Shown here: positions 11,330 to 23,786 of the stretch, piece after piece
How positions within the stretch are numbered: the stretch's first letter is position 1
Layout of the letters: every line of letters starts with the position of its first letter
NCBI GenBank assembly: GCA_023078555.1
Contig: CM041200.1
Coordinates: 7,541,361-7,605,360 of the forward strand
Reading direction: 5' to 3'
DNA length: 64,000 nucleotides
Source: Ulva prolifera
Taxonomy: Eukaryota; Chlorophyta; Ulvophyceae; Ulvales; Ulvaceae
Made by a program: the position numbers and the translations under genes
The notes under the pieces: model-generated
Told to the model about the DNA's origin: nothing
What the model saw: the letters and a program-made list of their open reading frames with translations, nothing else
Database searches by the model: none

Positions 11330-13525
11330 AGCCGCAACCCGGGTGGGGCGGCGCAGGGCATGCGTGGCCGATCGCAGCAGCGCGAGCAGGCGGCGCAGGC
11401 CGAGGACGTTGGCCGCGAAGCCCGCGAGCGTGAAGCAGCAGGAGACGAGGGCAAAGGCGGCCTCGCTGCGCAGGCGCGCCGCGTCGGCGGCGGCGGGCTG
11501 GCGCATGTCGGAGAAGATCTTGAGCACCGCGATGGCGACGCTGGCGACCTCGAGCAGCGCGATGGCCGCGTTGGCGCTCACCGCGACCTTGAACCTGCAC
11601 CCCAGTGGCGGATCGGCTGGGTTTTGATGTCTTCTGGGAAGGAGCAGCGTAGCTCCGTGGCTCGCACGATCGAGCTTGGCTAGTGCGTGCAGATTTTCCT
11701 TCAAGTACTAGATTCAACGGGTCGACAACTGAGGCTAGTTCGACTTGCACCCAGGCATACTTGCATTGTCGGAGCTTGATTTCCGTGCTGCTCAATTCAC
11801 ACGATAGTGGTGCCGGTGGAACTAGCAGCAACCTACCCGAAAGGGAGGTCGAAGATTCACCTGTTTGCATGCTACATGTATGTAAAAGTAAAAGTAAACT
11901 TACCGATGTATGTAGCATGCATCAGCACTGCCGGCCGTGTCACTGTAGTGGTGCACTTCACTGGGACTTGCAGAACATGCAGGGTACAATGGCCAGGTAT
12001 ATGTAACTTGATACATGCGGGGTACATCAAACTGCACCTGATATTGGCCATGGTGCCGTGACTCGAGTGTGAGCATCGCGTGCATCGATCGATCACAGCG
12101 GAGAGGTGCGCAGCAGGGTCCAAAGACAGGGACAAGCTCACTGGACAAGCTGACACAGCCCCACACTGCACGGGCCCAGGACAAGCTCACTGGACAAGCT
12201 GACACAGCCCCACACTGCACGGGCCCAGGACAAGCTCACTGGACAAGCTGACACAGCCCCACACTGCACGGGCCCAGGACAAGCTCACTGGACAAGCTGA
12301 CACAGCCCCACACTGCACGGGCCCAGGACAAGCTCACTGGACAAGCTGACACAGCCCCACACTGCACGGGCCCAGGACAAGCTCACTGGACAAGCTGACA
12401 CAGCCCCACACTGCACGGGCCCAGCCGCAGCACTTTTGCTCAGTCAAGCTTGACGCGCTAGTCAGGTCTCTCACAGGTGCGATGGCAACAGCCGGACATA
12501 TGCTCCACAGCACGGTGACACCACGCACCTAGCTGACTCAGATGTACGCTTCAGGCCCGTGCGGGGGGTGGACTTGTGCTCGCACACAGCAGCTCACACA
12601 CTAGTTTCTGTTCCATCACAGAGTATAGGCTGGCACATACACACGGGACCACAGGCTTGAAGCTGCGCTTCAAGGAAGGAAGGGGACGCACCACTTGCCA
12701 GCGCTGCTGGTGAGCATCGTCTGACCACCGAACAGCATCACAGCTGTGATCAGGATCATACTGAGGAAGGACATCAATCCGCTTATGACAGCGAGACGGT
12801 TGTAAAAAGCACATGGCACCTCCTCTCCATACCAGACACACACCGGGCCCTGCAGTGGCACCTCGGGCTGAAACAAAAACAACAGAATTTATGCAAGGGC
12901 GCAGGTACGTCGCAACATTTCCAGAGGCCTGCCGGACGACTCACCCAGGGCCCCTTGGTTCTGTCAGATTCGTGAGGCATACCTGTGTCAGCAGGATGCG
13001 ACAGAAGCCTACGTCTGTCAAGACGTCCATAAATCGCATGGTGCCAAAGCTAGCGTTCATGAGTGGGGTCCAGATAGAACGGTATGGCTGTACGGGGTGG
13101 TCTGACGCACTGCAACCAAGAGCGGACCAGCTGAGGTCTGCCAGCATGTACACTGCTGTGCCAAGAACGTTGAGCAGACGGTTTCCCAGTGGAGTGTATG
13201 CTTCAGGACCGATGAATGAAGCCGTGACCATGGTTGCAGAGCATGCAATACGGGTGATCAGAGCAGCAAAAAACACTGGTTTCTTCGCCGCAGCCGGACC
13301 AGTCTGCCACAACCATGTACCAAGTAGAACGCCAAGGACCTCAAAAATGAGGAGGGGGATGTGTATCACTGCCGTCAACCATGGAACGGCTATGCCATAC
13401 AAAAGTAATGGACATGTCAATGTGACTGCAAAGGCAGCGAAGCAGGCGGAGAATATGGTGTGCGGATCTTCGTGCAGCTGCTCCCATCCGGAAAGACGGC
13501 CCACACCATGTGCAAGAGGCGACAT
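11330..13525 (-). CDS. Gene B, copy 1: multi-pass (about 7 TM) membrane protein
   Basis: This is the best-supported family member. Exon 1 is 13525-12983 (181 codons, donor ACACAG|GTATGC). A 115-bp intron ends in a pyrimidine-rich TTGTTTTTGTTTCAG. Exon 2 is 12867-12692 (58 codons plus two bases, donor GTG|GTGCGT). A 1097-bp intron carries the 49-bp minisatellite. Exon 3 is 11594-11330 (265 bp, acceptor GTGCAG|GTTC, donor GCT|GTGAGT). Phases match throughout, giving 328 residues up to there. Hydrophobic segments match gene A: four in exon 1, one in exon 2, two in exon 3. At least one 3' exon must follow. A candidate is the open frame at about 11150-10757 (ALIWLRARW, then VYEACSSLPTLGL), whose counterpart in gene A differs by one base in length, so it is not confirmed. 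No family is recognised. Confidence 0.62.
12130..12423. repeat. 49-bp minisatellite, 6 copies, in gene B intron 2
   Basis: Six identical head-to-tail units of 49 bp (each begins GGACAAGCTCACTGGACAAG and ends CACGGGCCCA) fill 12130-12423 exactly. Each unit contains the shorter internal duplication GGACAAGCT. The array lies inside the intron between exons 2 and 3 of gene B. Copy 2 of the segmental duplication has only four units, so it changes length faster than the surrounding sequence. Confidence 0.97.
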
Positions 13526-15356
13526 TGACCAATGGGCTGCAGGCAAAAGTCGGAAGCGGTGATTGCGGTGGAGCCTGCGGGTATGGCTGTTGTCTCAGGC
13601 GGCCTGTAATAGTGTAGCCCGAGGTGGAAAACCGTTGGAGGGAGGCTGATGTAAACAACCAATAGAGACAGCTGGATCACCGTTAAAATCTATAAACGAG
13701 CTCGTGATTTGCCAGAGAACTGCCTCGGGCATCTTCATTGCACCTGTCACGCTACGACAACGCACCCTCACCAGGCTGACGACGACAATCAGGACGACCA
13801 AGTTCAGATGGCAGCTTTGAGACTCGCATCAAGGCTTCTGCAGTATGTTTACCCGTCCACAATGAGTGTGCCTGACAAGATCACAGGATAGCGCAGCTTC
13901 GAAGAAACACTTGGCGAAAAAGAAGATTAAGAAATATAGATCCACTCACTAGCTACAATCACACGAAAACAAATGAGTGATGTCGCGGCGCCAGAGGTGA
14001 TGGCCGCATCGCAGACTGCACATGCAGACAGCCACCGCGCGTGCACGCGAGCATCTCCAAGATAGCTGCCATACCCGATCGCAGCTTCTGTATATGTTCG
14101 CCTTCGTAGGTACACTTTGCAGGCCAAAGACTCCGGAGCCTGGATTGTCCGTGTCTACAAGGTTGCCCGATGTAGGGCTGAGGAGCACGCACATAGAGCC
14201 TTGCGGGTGCAAGGCTGAGGAGCAAAGAGTTGATCAACAGTACAGGTTGCCTTCTTACCCTTTTGACAACTGGCACCTGTTTGAGCCGGCTCGGACATTG
14301 CAGTAGCTGCACAAACTTAGTCTGCTTTCCGGAGCAGCCTGTTTGTCAGGAAACTCAGGCTGCTGAATACAAATTGACGCGAAAGCATAGCCTGCTCGCG
14401 ATGGCCGGTCAAAACCACGCATAGTTTGACAATCTGCCATTTTCTTTCAAAGACGATTGATGCAAAATCAGTATTGCAAGTAAAGTCTTGCTGTGAAGTG
14501 GTTGTTGGAGCATCACTTGATTCTTTGTACAAGTACTTTCTATGTGGCCTGCCATTTTTTAACCAATTGGATCCATGTGAATGCATCATTGCAACGGCCG
14601 TGCTGCCAAACACCGAATTAACACGGGCGCATCATGGGCGCATGCGGACAAGCCTCCACAACAGCGTAATCAGTACATCCAAAACCAAAAAAAAGGAGCT
14701 ATCACGGTAGAAGTCAGCCTTTATTCACTGACTCAAAACTTGAGGAAGCAGATGAAGAATCTCTCATCAACTGTAGAGCTTTGCAGAGGCCACTGTGGAT
14801 GACCTCGTGTGTTTCATCTGCTGCGCTATCTGGCGTGCACCACATCTGCGACCAAAGCAGCCGATACATCATGATCGCTCTCTGGTGTACAACTGCGCAG
14901 TAGCAATACTGAGCACGGCCGATGGACCATCAGCGGTTCAGAAACCAACTCCAGCATATTTTGGCCCAGAATTGGCAGGCTTGAACAGGCTTCGTACACT
15001 CACACTCGAAAAGCCATGTCCATATGCCAAGTCCGCTTGATGTTTGCGCTGATATCTCCAAAAATGTTACTGCCATCGATACGGAGGACATGTCGTCCGC
15101 GCCCACAAAGCCTGTCAATCTCCATCGCGCCCTCAGCCAAATCAGTGCCGACACAGTGTAAGTTTGAGCTACAGCTCCAGGGCCGTATCAGCGGTCCACA
15201 AGGCACGGCGCTCCAGTGCTCCACACCGCACCACGCCACAGCAGAGCCTCATAGCACCGCATTTGAATGACACCCAACAGCCTCGTATGCGCCAGCAACC
15301 GGTGGCACACCGCCCTGCTCATCCACCGCCACACTCACACCTTCAGGGTCACTCAC

Positions 15357-17186
15357 AGCCGCAACCCGGGAGGGGCGGCGCAGGGCGTTCGTGGCCGAGC
15401 GCAGCAGCGCGAGCAGGCGGCGCAGGCCGAGGACGTTGGCCGCGAAGCCCCCAAGCGTGAAGCAGCAGGAGACGATGGCGAAGGCGGCCTCGCTGCGCAG
15501 GCGCGCCGCGTCGGCGGCGGCGGGCTGGTGCATGTCGGAGAAGATCTTGAGCACCGCGATGGCGACGCTGGCGACCTCGAGCAGCGCGATCGCCGCGTTG
15601 GCGCTCACCGCGACCTTGAACCTGCACATGTTCTGCTTCTCAAACCAGCGACACCTCTGCTGGGTCCTTAGTCCCTCCAGTGATGGCTGAGCGCAGCTGC
15701 TGGGAGGTTACATGTTGTGCGGCTCTGGCTGCGCCACCGCCACTGCGGCTATCCAATCTCGACTTGTTTGGCTTGCGCTGTAAGAGCTGGCATTTCTGCG
15801 CCTCTGTTCACACCATGATGGTGCAGGTTGGCAGCACCAACTGCCGTCACCCGTACAGCTACTGTTGCACTTGAAGCATGCAGCAGCACCACCGACAGTG
15901 TATCTGTGGTGATTCACTTCACAGCGCCTTCGGTTCCAGGGTGACATTGAGCGGCAGCTGGGGTTGGCGGCTGTGCTGTGGCTTGCATGTACGCATCATG
16001 TGCATCACAGCGGACAAGTGCACTGCAGGGTCGAAACGCCGACACAAGCTCACCAGGTAAGCTCACTGCGACGACCCACTCTGCAGGGGCCCTTGCAGAG
16101 CGCTAGTCAGTTGACCCACAGGTGCGATATCAGCAGCCACTGATGCTGAACGCCAAGGTGGCGCTACGCACCCAGCTGACTCAGATTTACGCTGCAGGCC
16201 TGCGTTCGGAAAGCGTGAGGTCTCAGCCCAGCTTGTACACACACTCACACACTAGTTACTGTCATGCCATAGAGTGTACAGGGTGGCATGTACACACATG
16301 ACCGCCGCAGAGGGCAAGAACGGTGGGGTCAAAGCGGCACTGAGGATAACGCACCACTTGCCAGCGCTGCTGGTGAGCATCGTCTGACCACCCACCAGCA
16401 TCACAGATGCGATCAGGATCATACTGAGGAAGGACATCGAACCGCTGATGGCAGCGAGTCGGGTGTAGAATCCACATGGCACCTCCTCTCCATACCAGAC
16501 ACACACCGGGCCCTGCAGTGGCACAGCGGTATGACAAAACATCAGAGATCTCCTGCAAGAGTGCAGGTACGTGGCAAAATTTCTAGTGTTCTGCCGGGCG
16601 ACTGATTCAGGGCCCATGGTTCTGTCAGAGTGGAGATGCACACCTGTGTCAGCAGGATGCGGCAGAAGCCTATGTCTGTCATGACGTCCATGATCCGCAT
16701 GGTGCCAAAGCTAGCATTCATGAGTGGGACCCAGATTGTATGGTACGGCTTCACGGGGTGGTCTGATGCACTGCAACCAAAAGCAGACCAGCTGAGGTCT
16801 GCCATCAAGAACACTGCTGTGCCAAATATGTTGACAAGACGATTTCCCAGTGGAGTGTATTCTTCAGAACCAATGAATGAAGCCGTGATCATGGTTGCAG
16901 AGCATGCAATGCGGGTCACCAAAGCACCAGAAAACGCTGGTTGCTTTGCCGCAGCCGGACCGAACCGCCACAACGATATACTAAGAGGGATGCCAAGGAG
17001 CTCAAAAATGAGGACAGGGATGTGGATCACAGGTTTCAACCATGGAACGGCTACGCCAAACAACAATACTGAAGCTGCCAATGAAGTAGCATAGGCGACG
17101 AAGCAGGCACAGAATATGGTGTGCGGATCTTCATGCAGCTGGTCCCATCCGGAGAGACGGCCCACGCCATGTGCAGGAGACGACAT
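15357..17186 (-). CDS. Gene A, copy 2: multi-pass membrane protein
   Basis: The exons are 17186-16644, 16512-16355 and 15621-15357, identical in structure to gene A copy 1, including the mutated ancestral exon 2 acceptor (TTGTCAT) and use of the next AG. The predicted protein through exon 3 has 322 residues and about seven hydrophobic segments. Downstream of exon 3 the sequence runs into the copy 1/copy 2 junction at 14003, so the original 3' exons are missing or displaced. Whether a product is made depends on an alternative last exon that I cannot identify. No family is recognised. Confidence 0.58.
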
Positions 17187-18689
17187 TGATCAATGGACTA
17201 CTGACAATAGTCGGAAGCGGTGATTATGGTGGAGCCTGCACATATGGCTGTTGTCTCAGATGGCGTGTAATTGTGTGGCCCCAGGTGAAAAACTGCTGGA
17301 AAGATGCTTATTTGTACCGCCGACAGATCTATACGGCTATGTAATATGTATACATCAACGAGCTCGTGATTTGCCGGAGAACTGCCTCGGGCATCTTCAT
17401 TGCACCTGTGACGCGACGACACCGCACCCTCAACAGGCTGACGACTACACACCGGACGAATGATTTCAGATGGCTGATTCGACACTCGCTTCAAGGCTTC
17501 TGCAGTATGTTGACGGGTCAACAACGAGTATGCGCCTGAAGTAGTCACAGGATAGCGCATCTTCGAAGACGCACATGGTAAATTGTAGATTCAAAAACAT
17601 AGATGCACTCTCAAGCTACAATCACACGAAATCAAATGAGTGCTGTCGCGGTTCCAGAGCCCAGCCGAGGTGATGGCCGCATCGCAGACTACACATGTAG
17701 ACAGCCACCGCGCTTGCAAGTGAGCATCACAAAACATGCCGTCCCTGAATGCAACAGATGCATATAAGGTTGCAGATATACTTTTCAGGACAATGGAAAC
17801 TTTGCATTGAGCAGATGTGTCTACAAGGTCTCCCGGCGCAGAGCCTTACGGGTGCAGAGCTGAGAAATGTACCAGTTGACAGGCACAGCGCATTATGTCT
17901 CATTCTATATTTCAAAGCTGCTGGCACTTTGTGTCCATGTCAGTTGATGCGGATACTGCAGCAACAGCACAAGGTCGCTGGTGTACATTGTGACTGGTAA
18001 AACGCTGCCAGACCGGTGTCTGCCACCAAGGCCACAGCCTATACCAGATGAACGTCATTCAGCGTTTGTTGCTTTCATGCGGCACAGACGATGTGGACGA
18101 CTGAGTCTACTCCATTGTTACTGATTTACACTGGAGCAACTGACCATAATGTACAATCCTCCACTATGCCAGAGACAAAAGCTGCACACTGCCACAACTC
18201 CAGGGGATTAGAAAGCAGAACTTGCAGCAGATTGGCATCGCCCGTCCGACTGGCCCATTTACCAACAGCGCAGGCAAAACTACTTCTGCTCCGCTAACAT
18301 CCACACCATCTGAATCACCGCATTGCGGCTTCCCACCTCTGACCACAGTCGTGCCCTGCAACTCCTCCCTTCCACGCACAATGGCCAGGGGTATCTCTTC
18401 CCTTCCACGCACAACCATCAGGGGCAGCCAACATTTGCATGGAGGCAAGATGTAACAGCACATGCATTGCAGCTACAGTCCACAGACGTGCTGCTCTGAA
18501 TCTGTGCCAGCCACGGACCTCCCAAGCATGTGCAATCGCTGTCAACCAGCTATTCTGATGCACCTCCACAATCAGCCTCACATGCATGACTGTCCTCAAC
18601 TGACAGACCGACTGTACATGCCCTCTGCACATCTTGTGTGGCCACACACGCACACACCGACCCCCGCGCACCGGCGGGGCCGCGCTGCG

Positions 18690-19764
18690 TCACGCCATCC
18701 CGAACCGCAGCGACGCCTCCTCCACGCTCACGCCGCCGCCGTGCTCCACAACGTACGCCGCCGCCCGCTCCTGCGCACGCCGATTCACCTCGAACCCCTG
18801 CTCCAGCATGCCGCCAGCCCGGCCCCGCTCCTCCTCCCCGGAGTCCTGGGACTCCCCCCCTCCTGCCGGCAGCGACCCGGCAGCCTCGAGCAGCGGGGCG
18901 GCAGCGGGCAGGCCGATGGACGTCGCGCTAGTCTTGGAGCGGCTGCGGCCGGCCGGAAGGAGCACGGCATCCTCCGCGTGCAGGCCGAGCGTGCCGGAGG
19001 ACGGCTGCGCCTCACCGTAGTGCTCATCGTACATGTGCAGCTGCACAGGCACCGCGTGTCATGCGGAGAAGAGAGCTCCGCATACGGTGGGACAGCTCCA
19101 CATACGCGGGCGATGAGAGACATTCCAGCACAGGGGTCGGTCGCGACGAAACTCAGTGTGCAAACGGTGCAGCGGGCAGCCGAGTAAACAATGCAGCTTG
19201 GGGGCCACGATGCGCATGCATATGTGCATGCCACCAGGCAGTGCATGGCGCACACCCACTTCCACATCCGCTACGTTGCCTGCGCGCCGCGTTGCCGCAG
19301 CCTGAGACAGTCGTCGGTGCTGCAATTCGCGTGGGCTGGAGTGCAGGCGATGTCGAACTGCTGTACAGTTGCGGAGAAACACAGAGGAGGACACTGGCAC
19401 GCACAGGGATCCACATCCCGATCGATTTCCCGCCAAAATTCGGAGAAACTGGCAGAAGTCACAACGGATAACGAAGCACGCAGTTAGGATTCCTGCCGGA
19501 AAATACATCAACTGTAGAGTCCTGCGCACGCACCTTGGCGACCATCCGCAGCGCCGCCGAGGCGGCGTGGAGGGGCATGATGACGAGGAGCGTGCAGATC
19601 GCGAAGATGAGCGCGAGCACGCACACCGACGCCACAAACTTCCCGACCTCGTGCGCCCACGTGTAGGGGTGCCGCTTGATCACGGTCACGCCCGCAGCGC
19701 CGCACTGCAGCGCCTGCAGCACGGGGAGCAAGAGGCAAAGCAGCCGGATGCGGCCCCGCAGAAC
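18690..19764 (-). pseudogene. C-type gene, last two exons only (copy 2)
   Basis: The exons are 19764-19534 and 19040-18690, the same sequence and splice sites as in copy 1. The upstream exons found with the intact gene at 28474-31515 are absent and the A/B exon relic (20022-20142) lies in front. Confidence 0.6.
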
Positions 19765-21211
19765 CTGCAGCGCATCCCGGACGTCTCGTCAAGTGTCGCG
19801 TTGTTCCTTACGGTAGGCATCACCAGTTTGCAGTCGCGATGCGGAGTCCATCGTATGGACATGATCACCACAGAAGATGGTGGCGGCCCCGAGCGGCACC
19901 ATCGGCACAGGTGCAACACCATGCCGCTCAGGACTGGGCCCGTCCATGCCGTTGCATGCTCAGTCAACGACTGCTTGCTCCAGGAGTGGTGTGAGAGCAG
20001 GAGAAACTGCAATGCAGATCACCATTATACAGACAAACAGTGGGGTCTTTGGCGCAGCCGGACCGCTCCGCCCAACCGTGTACGCAGGAGAATAGCAAGC
20101 AGCTCAGAGACGAGGAGAGGGAGGTGGGCGAATGTTGGCAGTCTCATGGGTCCGCGGGAACGCGTTGCTTATGGGACGGCTTTGCCATCCATAAGCAACG
20201 CACCCGCCCATAAACACTGTTCAGTCAGGTTGATCACACTGGCTGCTGTCTCCTGTGTCAATTGATCGCCATTTCCATCAATGCGGACCTTGCAATAGCT
20301 GCACAAAGCTAGGGCTGCTGCTGTTCATGATGCAGCCGACTGGTCAGGAATCTAAGCCTGCTCAGCAACAATTCACCCACTCAAAGGACACCCTGCTCAC
20401 AATGTGGCGCTTGTAGCCACGCACTGATTGCATCTGCCTGAACTTTGTACAGGCAGTCGATGCAACAGGATTTTGGGAATAAAGTTATGGGGCATGGGAG
20501 CATGCGAACAAGTCTCGGCTGCAGTGAAATTGCTACATCTAGAACTCAGAAAGAAAACCTCACAGTAGCAGTCAGTCTATGTTCACTGACTCAGAACTTG
20601 AAGAAAAAGCGGAAGAAAACTGCAGGGGTCACTTTGCATCACGTCATATGTTTCACCTGCTGAGCTTCCTGGCCTGCGCCGGCGCAGGTGCATACATCTG
20701 CGACCGATGCAGCCGATACAGCACTTTCATTTTCTGATGTGCCATTGCCCAGTAGCAATACTGGGCAAGGCCGAGTGACCATCCGTGGTTCTGGACCCGC
20801 CTCCGACTCAAACAAACGTAGGCCCAGAGTTGGAAGACTTGAACAGGCTTCGTACACCCACAATCGAATAGCCACGTCTGTATTCCAGGTCCACTTGAGA
20901 ATTGCGTTGATACCCTCCAAAAATGTTGCTGCCATTGGTGTGGACGACCTATTGTCTGCGGCCACGGAGCCCGACGATCCCCACCGCGCCCTCAGCCAAA
21001 TCAGTGCCAACAAATTGTAAGTGTAAGTTCCGGCTCCAGCTCCATAGCAGCGGTCCTGGTCCAGGCGCGGCGCTCCTGTGCTCCACACCACACCACGCCA
21101 TAGCAGCGCCTCATAGCAGCGCATTTAATGACACCCAACAGCCTCGTATGCGTCAACCACCGGTGGCACACCGCCCTGCTCATCCACCCCCACACCTCCT
21201 GAGTCACTCAC

Positions 21212-23309
21212 AGCCGCAACCCGGGTGGGGCGGCGCAGGGCATGCGTGGCCGATCGCAGCAGCGCGAGCAGGCGGCGCAGGCCGAGGACGTTGGCCGCGA
21301 AGCCCGCGAGCGTGAAGCAGCAGGAGACGAGGGCAAAGGCGGCCTCGCTGCGCAGGCGCGCCGCGTCGGCGGCGGCGGGCTGGCGCATGTCGGAGAAGAT
21401 CTTGAGCACCGCGATGGCGACGCTGGCGACCTCGAGCAGCGCGATGGCCGCGTTGGCGCTCACCGCGACCTTGAACCTGCACCCCAGTGGCGGATCGGCT
21501 GGGTTTTGATGTCTTCTGGGAAGGAGCAGCGTAGCTCCGTGGCTCGCACGATCGAGCTTGGCTAGTGCGTGCAGATTTTCCTTCAAGTACTAGATTCAAC
21601 GGGTCGACAACTGAGGCTAGTTCGACTTGCACCCAGGCATACTTGCATTGTCGGAGCTTGATTTCCGTGCTGCTCAATTCACACGATAGTGGTGCCGGTG
21701 GAACTAGCAGCAACCTACCCGAAAGGGAGGTCGAAGATTCACCTGTTTGCATGCTACATGTATGTAAAAGTAAAAGTAAACTTACCGATGTATGTAGCAT
21801 GCATCAGCACTGCCGGCCGTGTCACTGTAGTGGTGCACTTCACTGGGACTTGCAGAACATGCAGGGTACAATGGCCAGGTATATGTAACTTGATACATGC
21901 GGGGTACATCAAACTGCACCTGATATTGGCCATGGTGCCGTGACTCGAGTGTGAGCATCGCGTGCATCGATCGATCACAGCGGAGAGGTGCGCAGCAGGG
22001 TCCAAAGACAGGGACAAGCTCACTGGACAAGCTGACACAGCCCCACACTGCACGGGCCCAGGACAAGCTCACTGGACAAGCTGACACAGCCCCACACTGC
22101 ACGGGCCCAGGACAAGCTCACTGGACAAGCTGACACAGCCCCACACTGCACGGGCCCAGGACAAGCTCACTGGACAAGCTGACACAGCCCCACACTGCAC
22201 GGGCCCAGCCGCAGCACTTTTGCTCAGTCAAGCTTGACGCGCTAGTCAGGTCTCTCACAGGTGCGATGGCAACAGCCGGACATATGCTCCACAGCACGGT
22301 GACACCACGCACCTAGCTGACTCAGATGTACGCTTCAGGCCCGTGCGGGGTGTGGACTTGTGCTCGCACACAGCAGCTCACACACTAGTTTCTGTTCCAT
22401 CACAGAGTATAGGCTGGCACATACACACGGGACCACAGGCTTGAAGCTGCGCTTCAAGGAAGGAAGGGGACGCACCACTTGCCAGCGCTGCTGGTGAGCA
22501 TCGTCTGACCACCGAACAGCATCACAGCTGTGATCAGGATCATACTGAGGAAGGACATCAATCCGCTTATGACAGCGAGACGGTTGTAAAAAGCACATGG
22601 CACCTCCTCTCCATACCAGACACACACCGGGCCCTGCAGTGGCACCTCGGGCTGAAACAAAAACAACAGAATTTATGCAAGGGCGCAGGTACGTCGCAAC
22701 ATTTCCAGAGGCCTGCCGGACGACTCACCCAGGGCCCCTTGGTTCTGTCAGATTCGTGAGGCATACCTGTGTCAGCAGGATGCGACAGAAGCCTACGTCT
22801 GTCAAGACGTCCATAAATCGCATGGTGCCAAAGCTAGCGTTCATGAGTGGGGTCCAGATAGAACGGTATGGCTGTACGGGGTGGTCTGACGCACTGCAAC
22901 CAAGAGCGGACCAGCTGAGGTCTGCCAGCATGTACACTGCTGTGCCAAGAACGTTGAGCAGACGGTTTCCCAGTGGAGTGTATGCTTCAGGACCGATGAA
23001 TGAAGCCGTGACCATGGTTGCAGAGCATGCAATACGGGTGATCAGAGCAGCAAAAAACACTGGTTTCTTCGCCGCAGCCGGACCAGTCTGCCACAACCAT
23101 GTACCAAGTAGAACGCCAAGGACCTCAAAAATGAGGAGGGGGATGTGTATCACTGCCGTCAACCATGGAACGGCTATGCCATACAAAAGTAATGGACATG
23201 TCAATGTGACTGCAAAGGCAGCGAAGCAGGCGGAGAATATGGTGTGCGGATCTTCGTGCAGCTGCTCCCATCCGGAAAGACGGCCCACACCATGTGCAAG
23301 AGGCGACAT
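21212..23309 (-). CDS. Gene B, copy 2: multi-pass membrane protein
   Basis: The exons are 23309-22767, 22651-22476 and 21476-21212, the same as gene B copy 1 in splice sites and phase, with 328 codons up to the donor at 21212. The second intron is 98 bp shorter because it has four, not six, minisatellite units. The visible coding sequence matches copy 1, so dosage rather than sequence distinguishes the two. Further 3' exons are not defined. Confidence 0.62.
22012..22207. repeat. 49-bp minisatellite, 4 copies, in gene B copy 2 intron 2
   Basis: This is the same 49-bp unit as at 12130-12423, here in exactly four copies (196 bp). The flanking sequence is the same on both sides. Confidence 0.97.
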
Positions 23310-23786
23310 TGACCAATGGGCTGCAGGCAAAAGTCGGAAGCGGTGATTGCGGTGGAGCCTGCGGGTATGGCTGTTGTCTCAGGCGGCCTGTAATAGTGTA
23401 GCCCGAGGTGGAAAACCGTTGGAGGGAGGCTGATGTAAACAACCAATAGAGACAGCTGGATCACCGTTAAAATCTATAAACGAGCTCGTGATTTGCCAGA
23501 GAACTGCCTCGGGCATCTTCATTGCACCTGTCACGCTACGACAACGCACCCTCACCAGGCTGACGACGACAATCAGGACGACCAAGTTCAGATGGCAGCT
23601 TTGAGACTCGCATCAAGGCTTCTGCAGTATGTTTACCCGTCCACAATGAGTGTGCCTGACAAGATCACAGGATAGCGCAGCTTCGAAGAAACACTTGGCG
23701 AAAAAGAAGATTAAGAAATATAGATCCACTCACTAGCTACAATCACACGAAAACAAATGAGTGATGTCGCGGCGCCAGAGGTGATG

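Larger units (their letters stand above)
4121..14002. repeat. Tandem segmental duplication, copy 1 (9882 bp)
   Basis: The copy starts at TGGCCGCATCGCAGACTGCA and is repeated from 14003 onward. ORFs recur at a constant offset of 9882 bases up to the minisatellite at 12130-12423, and at 9784 after it. It contains the 3' part and exons of gene A, the last two exons of a C-type gene, an A/B exon relic, and gene B. Differences from copy 2 are single bases (for example the A/G at about 6809, Ile versus Met in gene A's minus-strand shadow frame). The left junction falls inside a flank-type repeat, consistent with unequal crossing-over between related sequences. Confidence 0.93.
14003..23786. repeat. 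Tandem segmental duplication, copy 2 (9784 bp)
   Basis: This repeats copy 1 with the same gene order and near-identity. It is shorter by 98 bp, entirely explained by two fewer 49-bp minisatellite units. Unlike copy 1, its left side joins directly to the end of copy 1. Confidence 0.95.

Noticed and set aside
12130..12423. CRISPR-like array of direct repeats
   Set aside because: The units are contiguous with no spacers, each 49 bp is identical, and the array lies inside an intron of a eukaryotic gene. It is a minisatellite.
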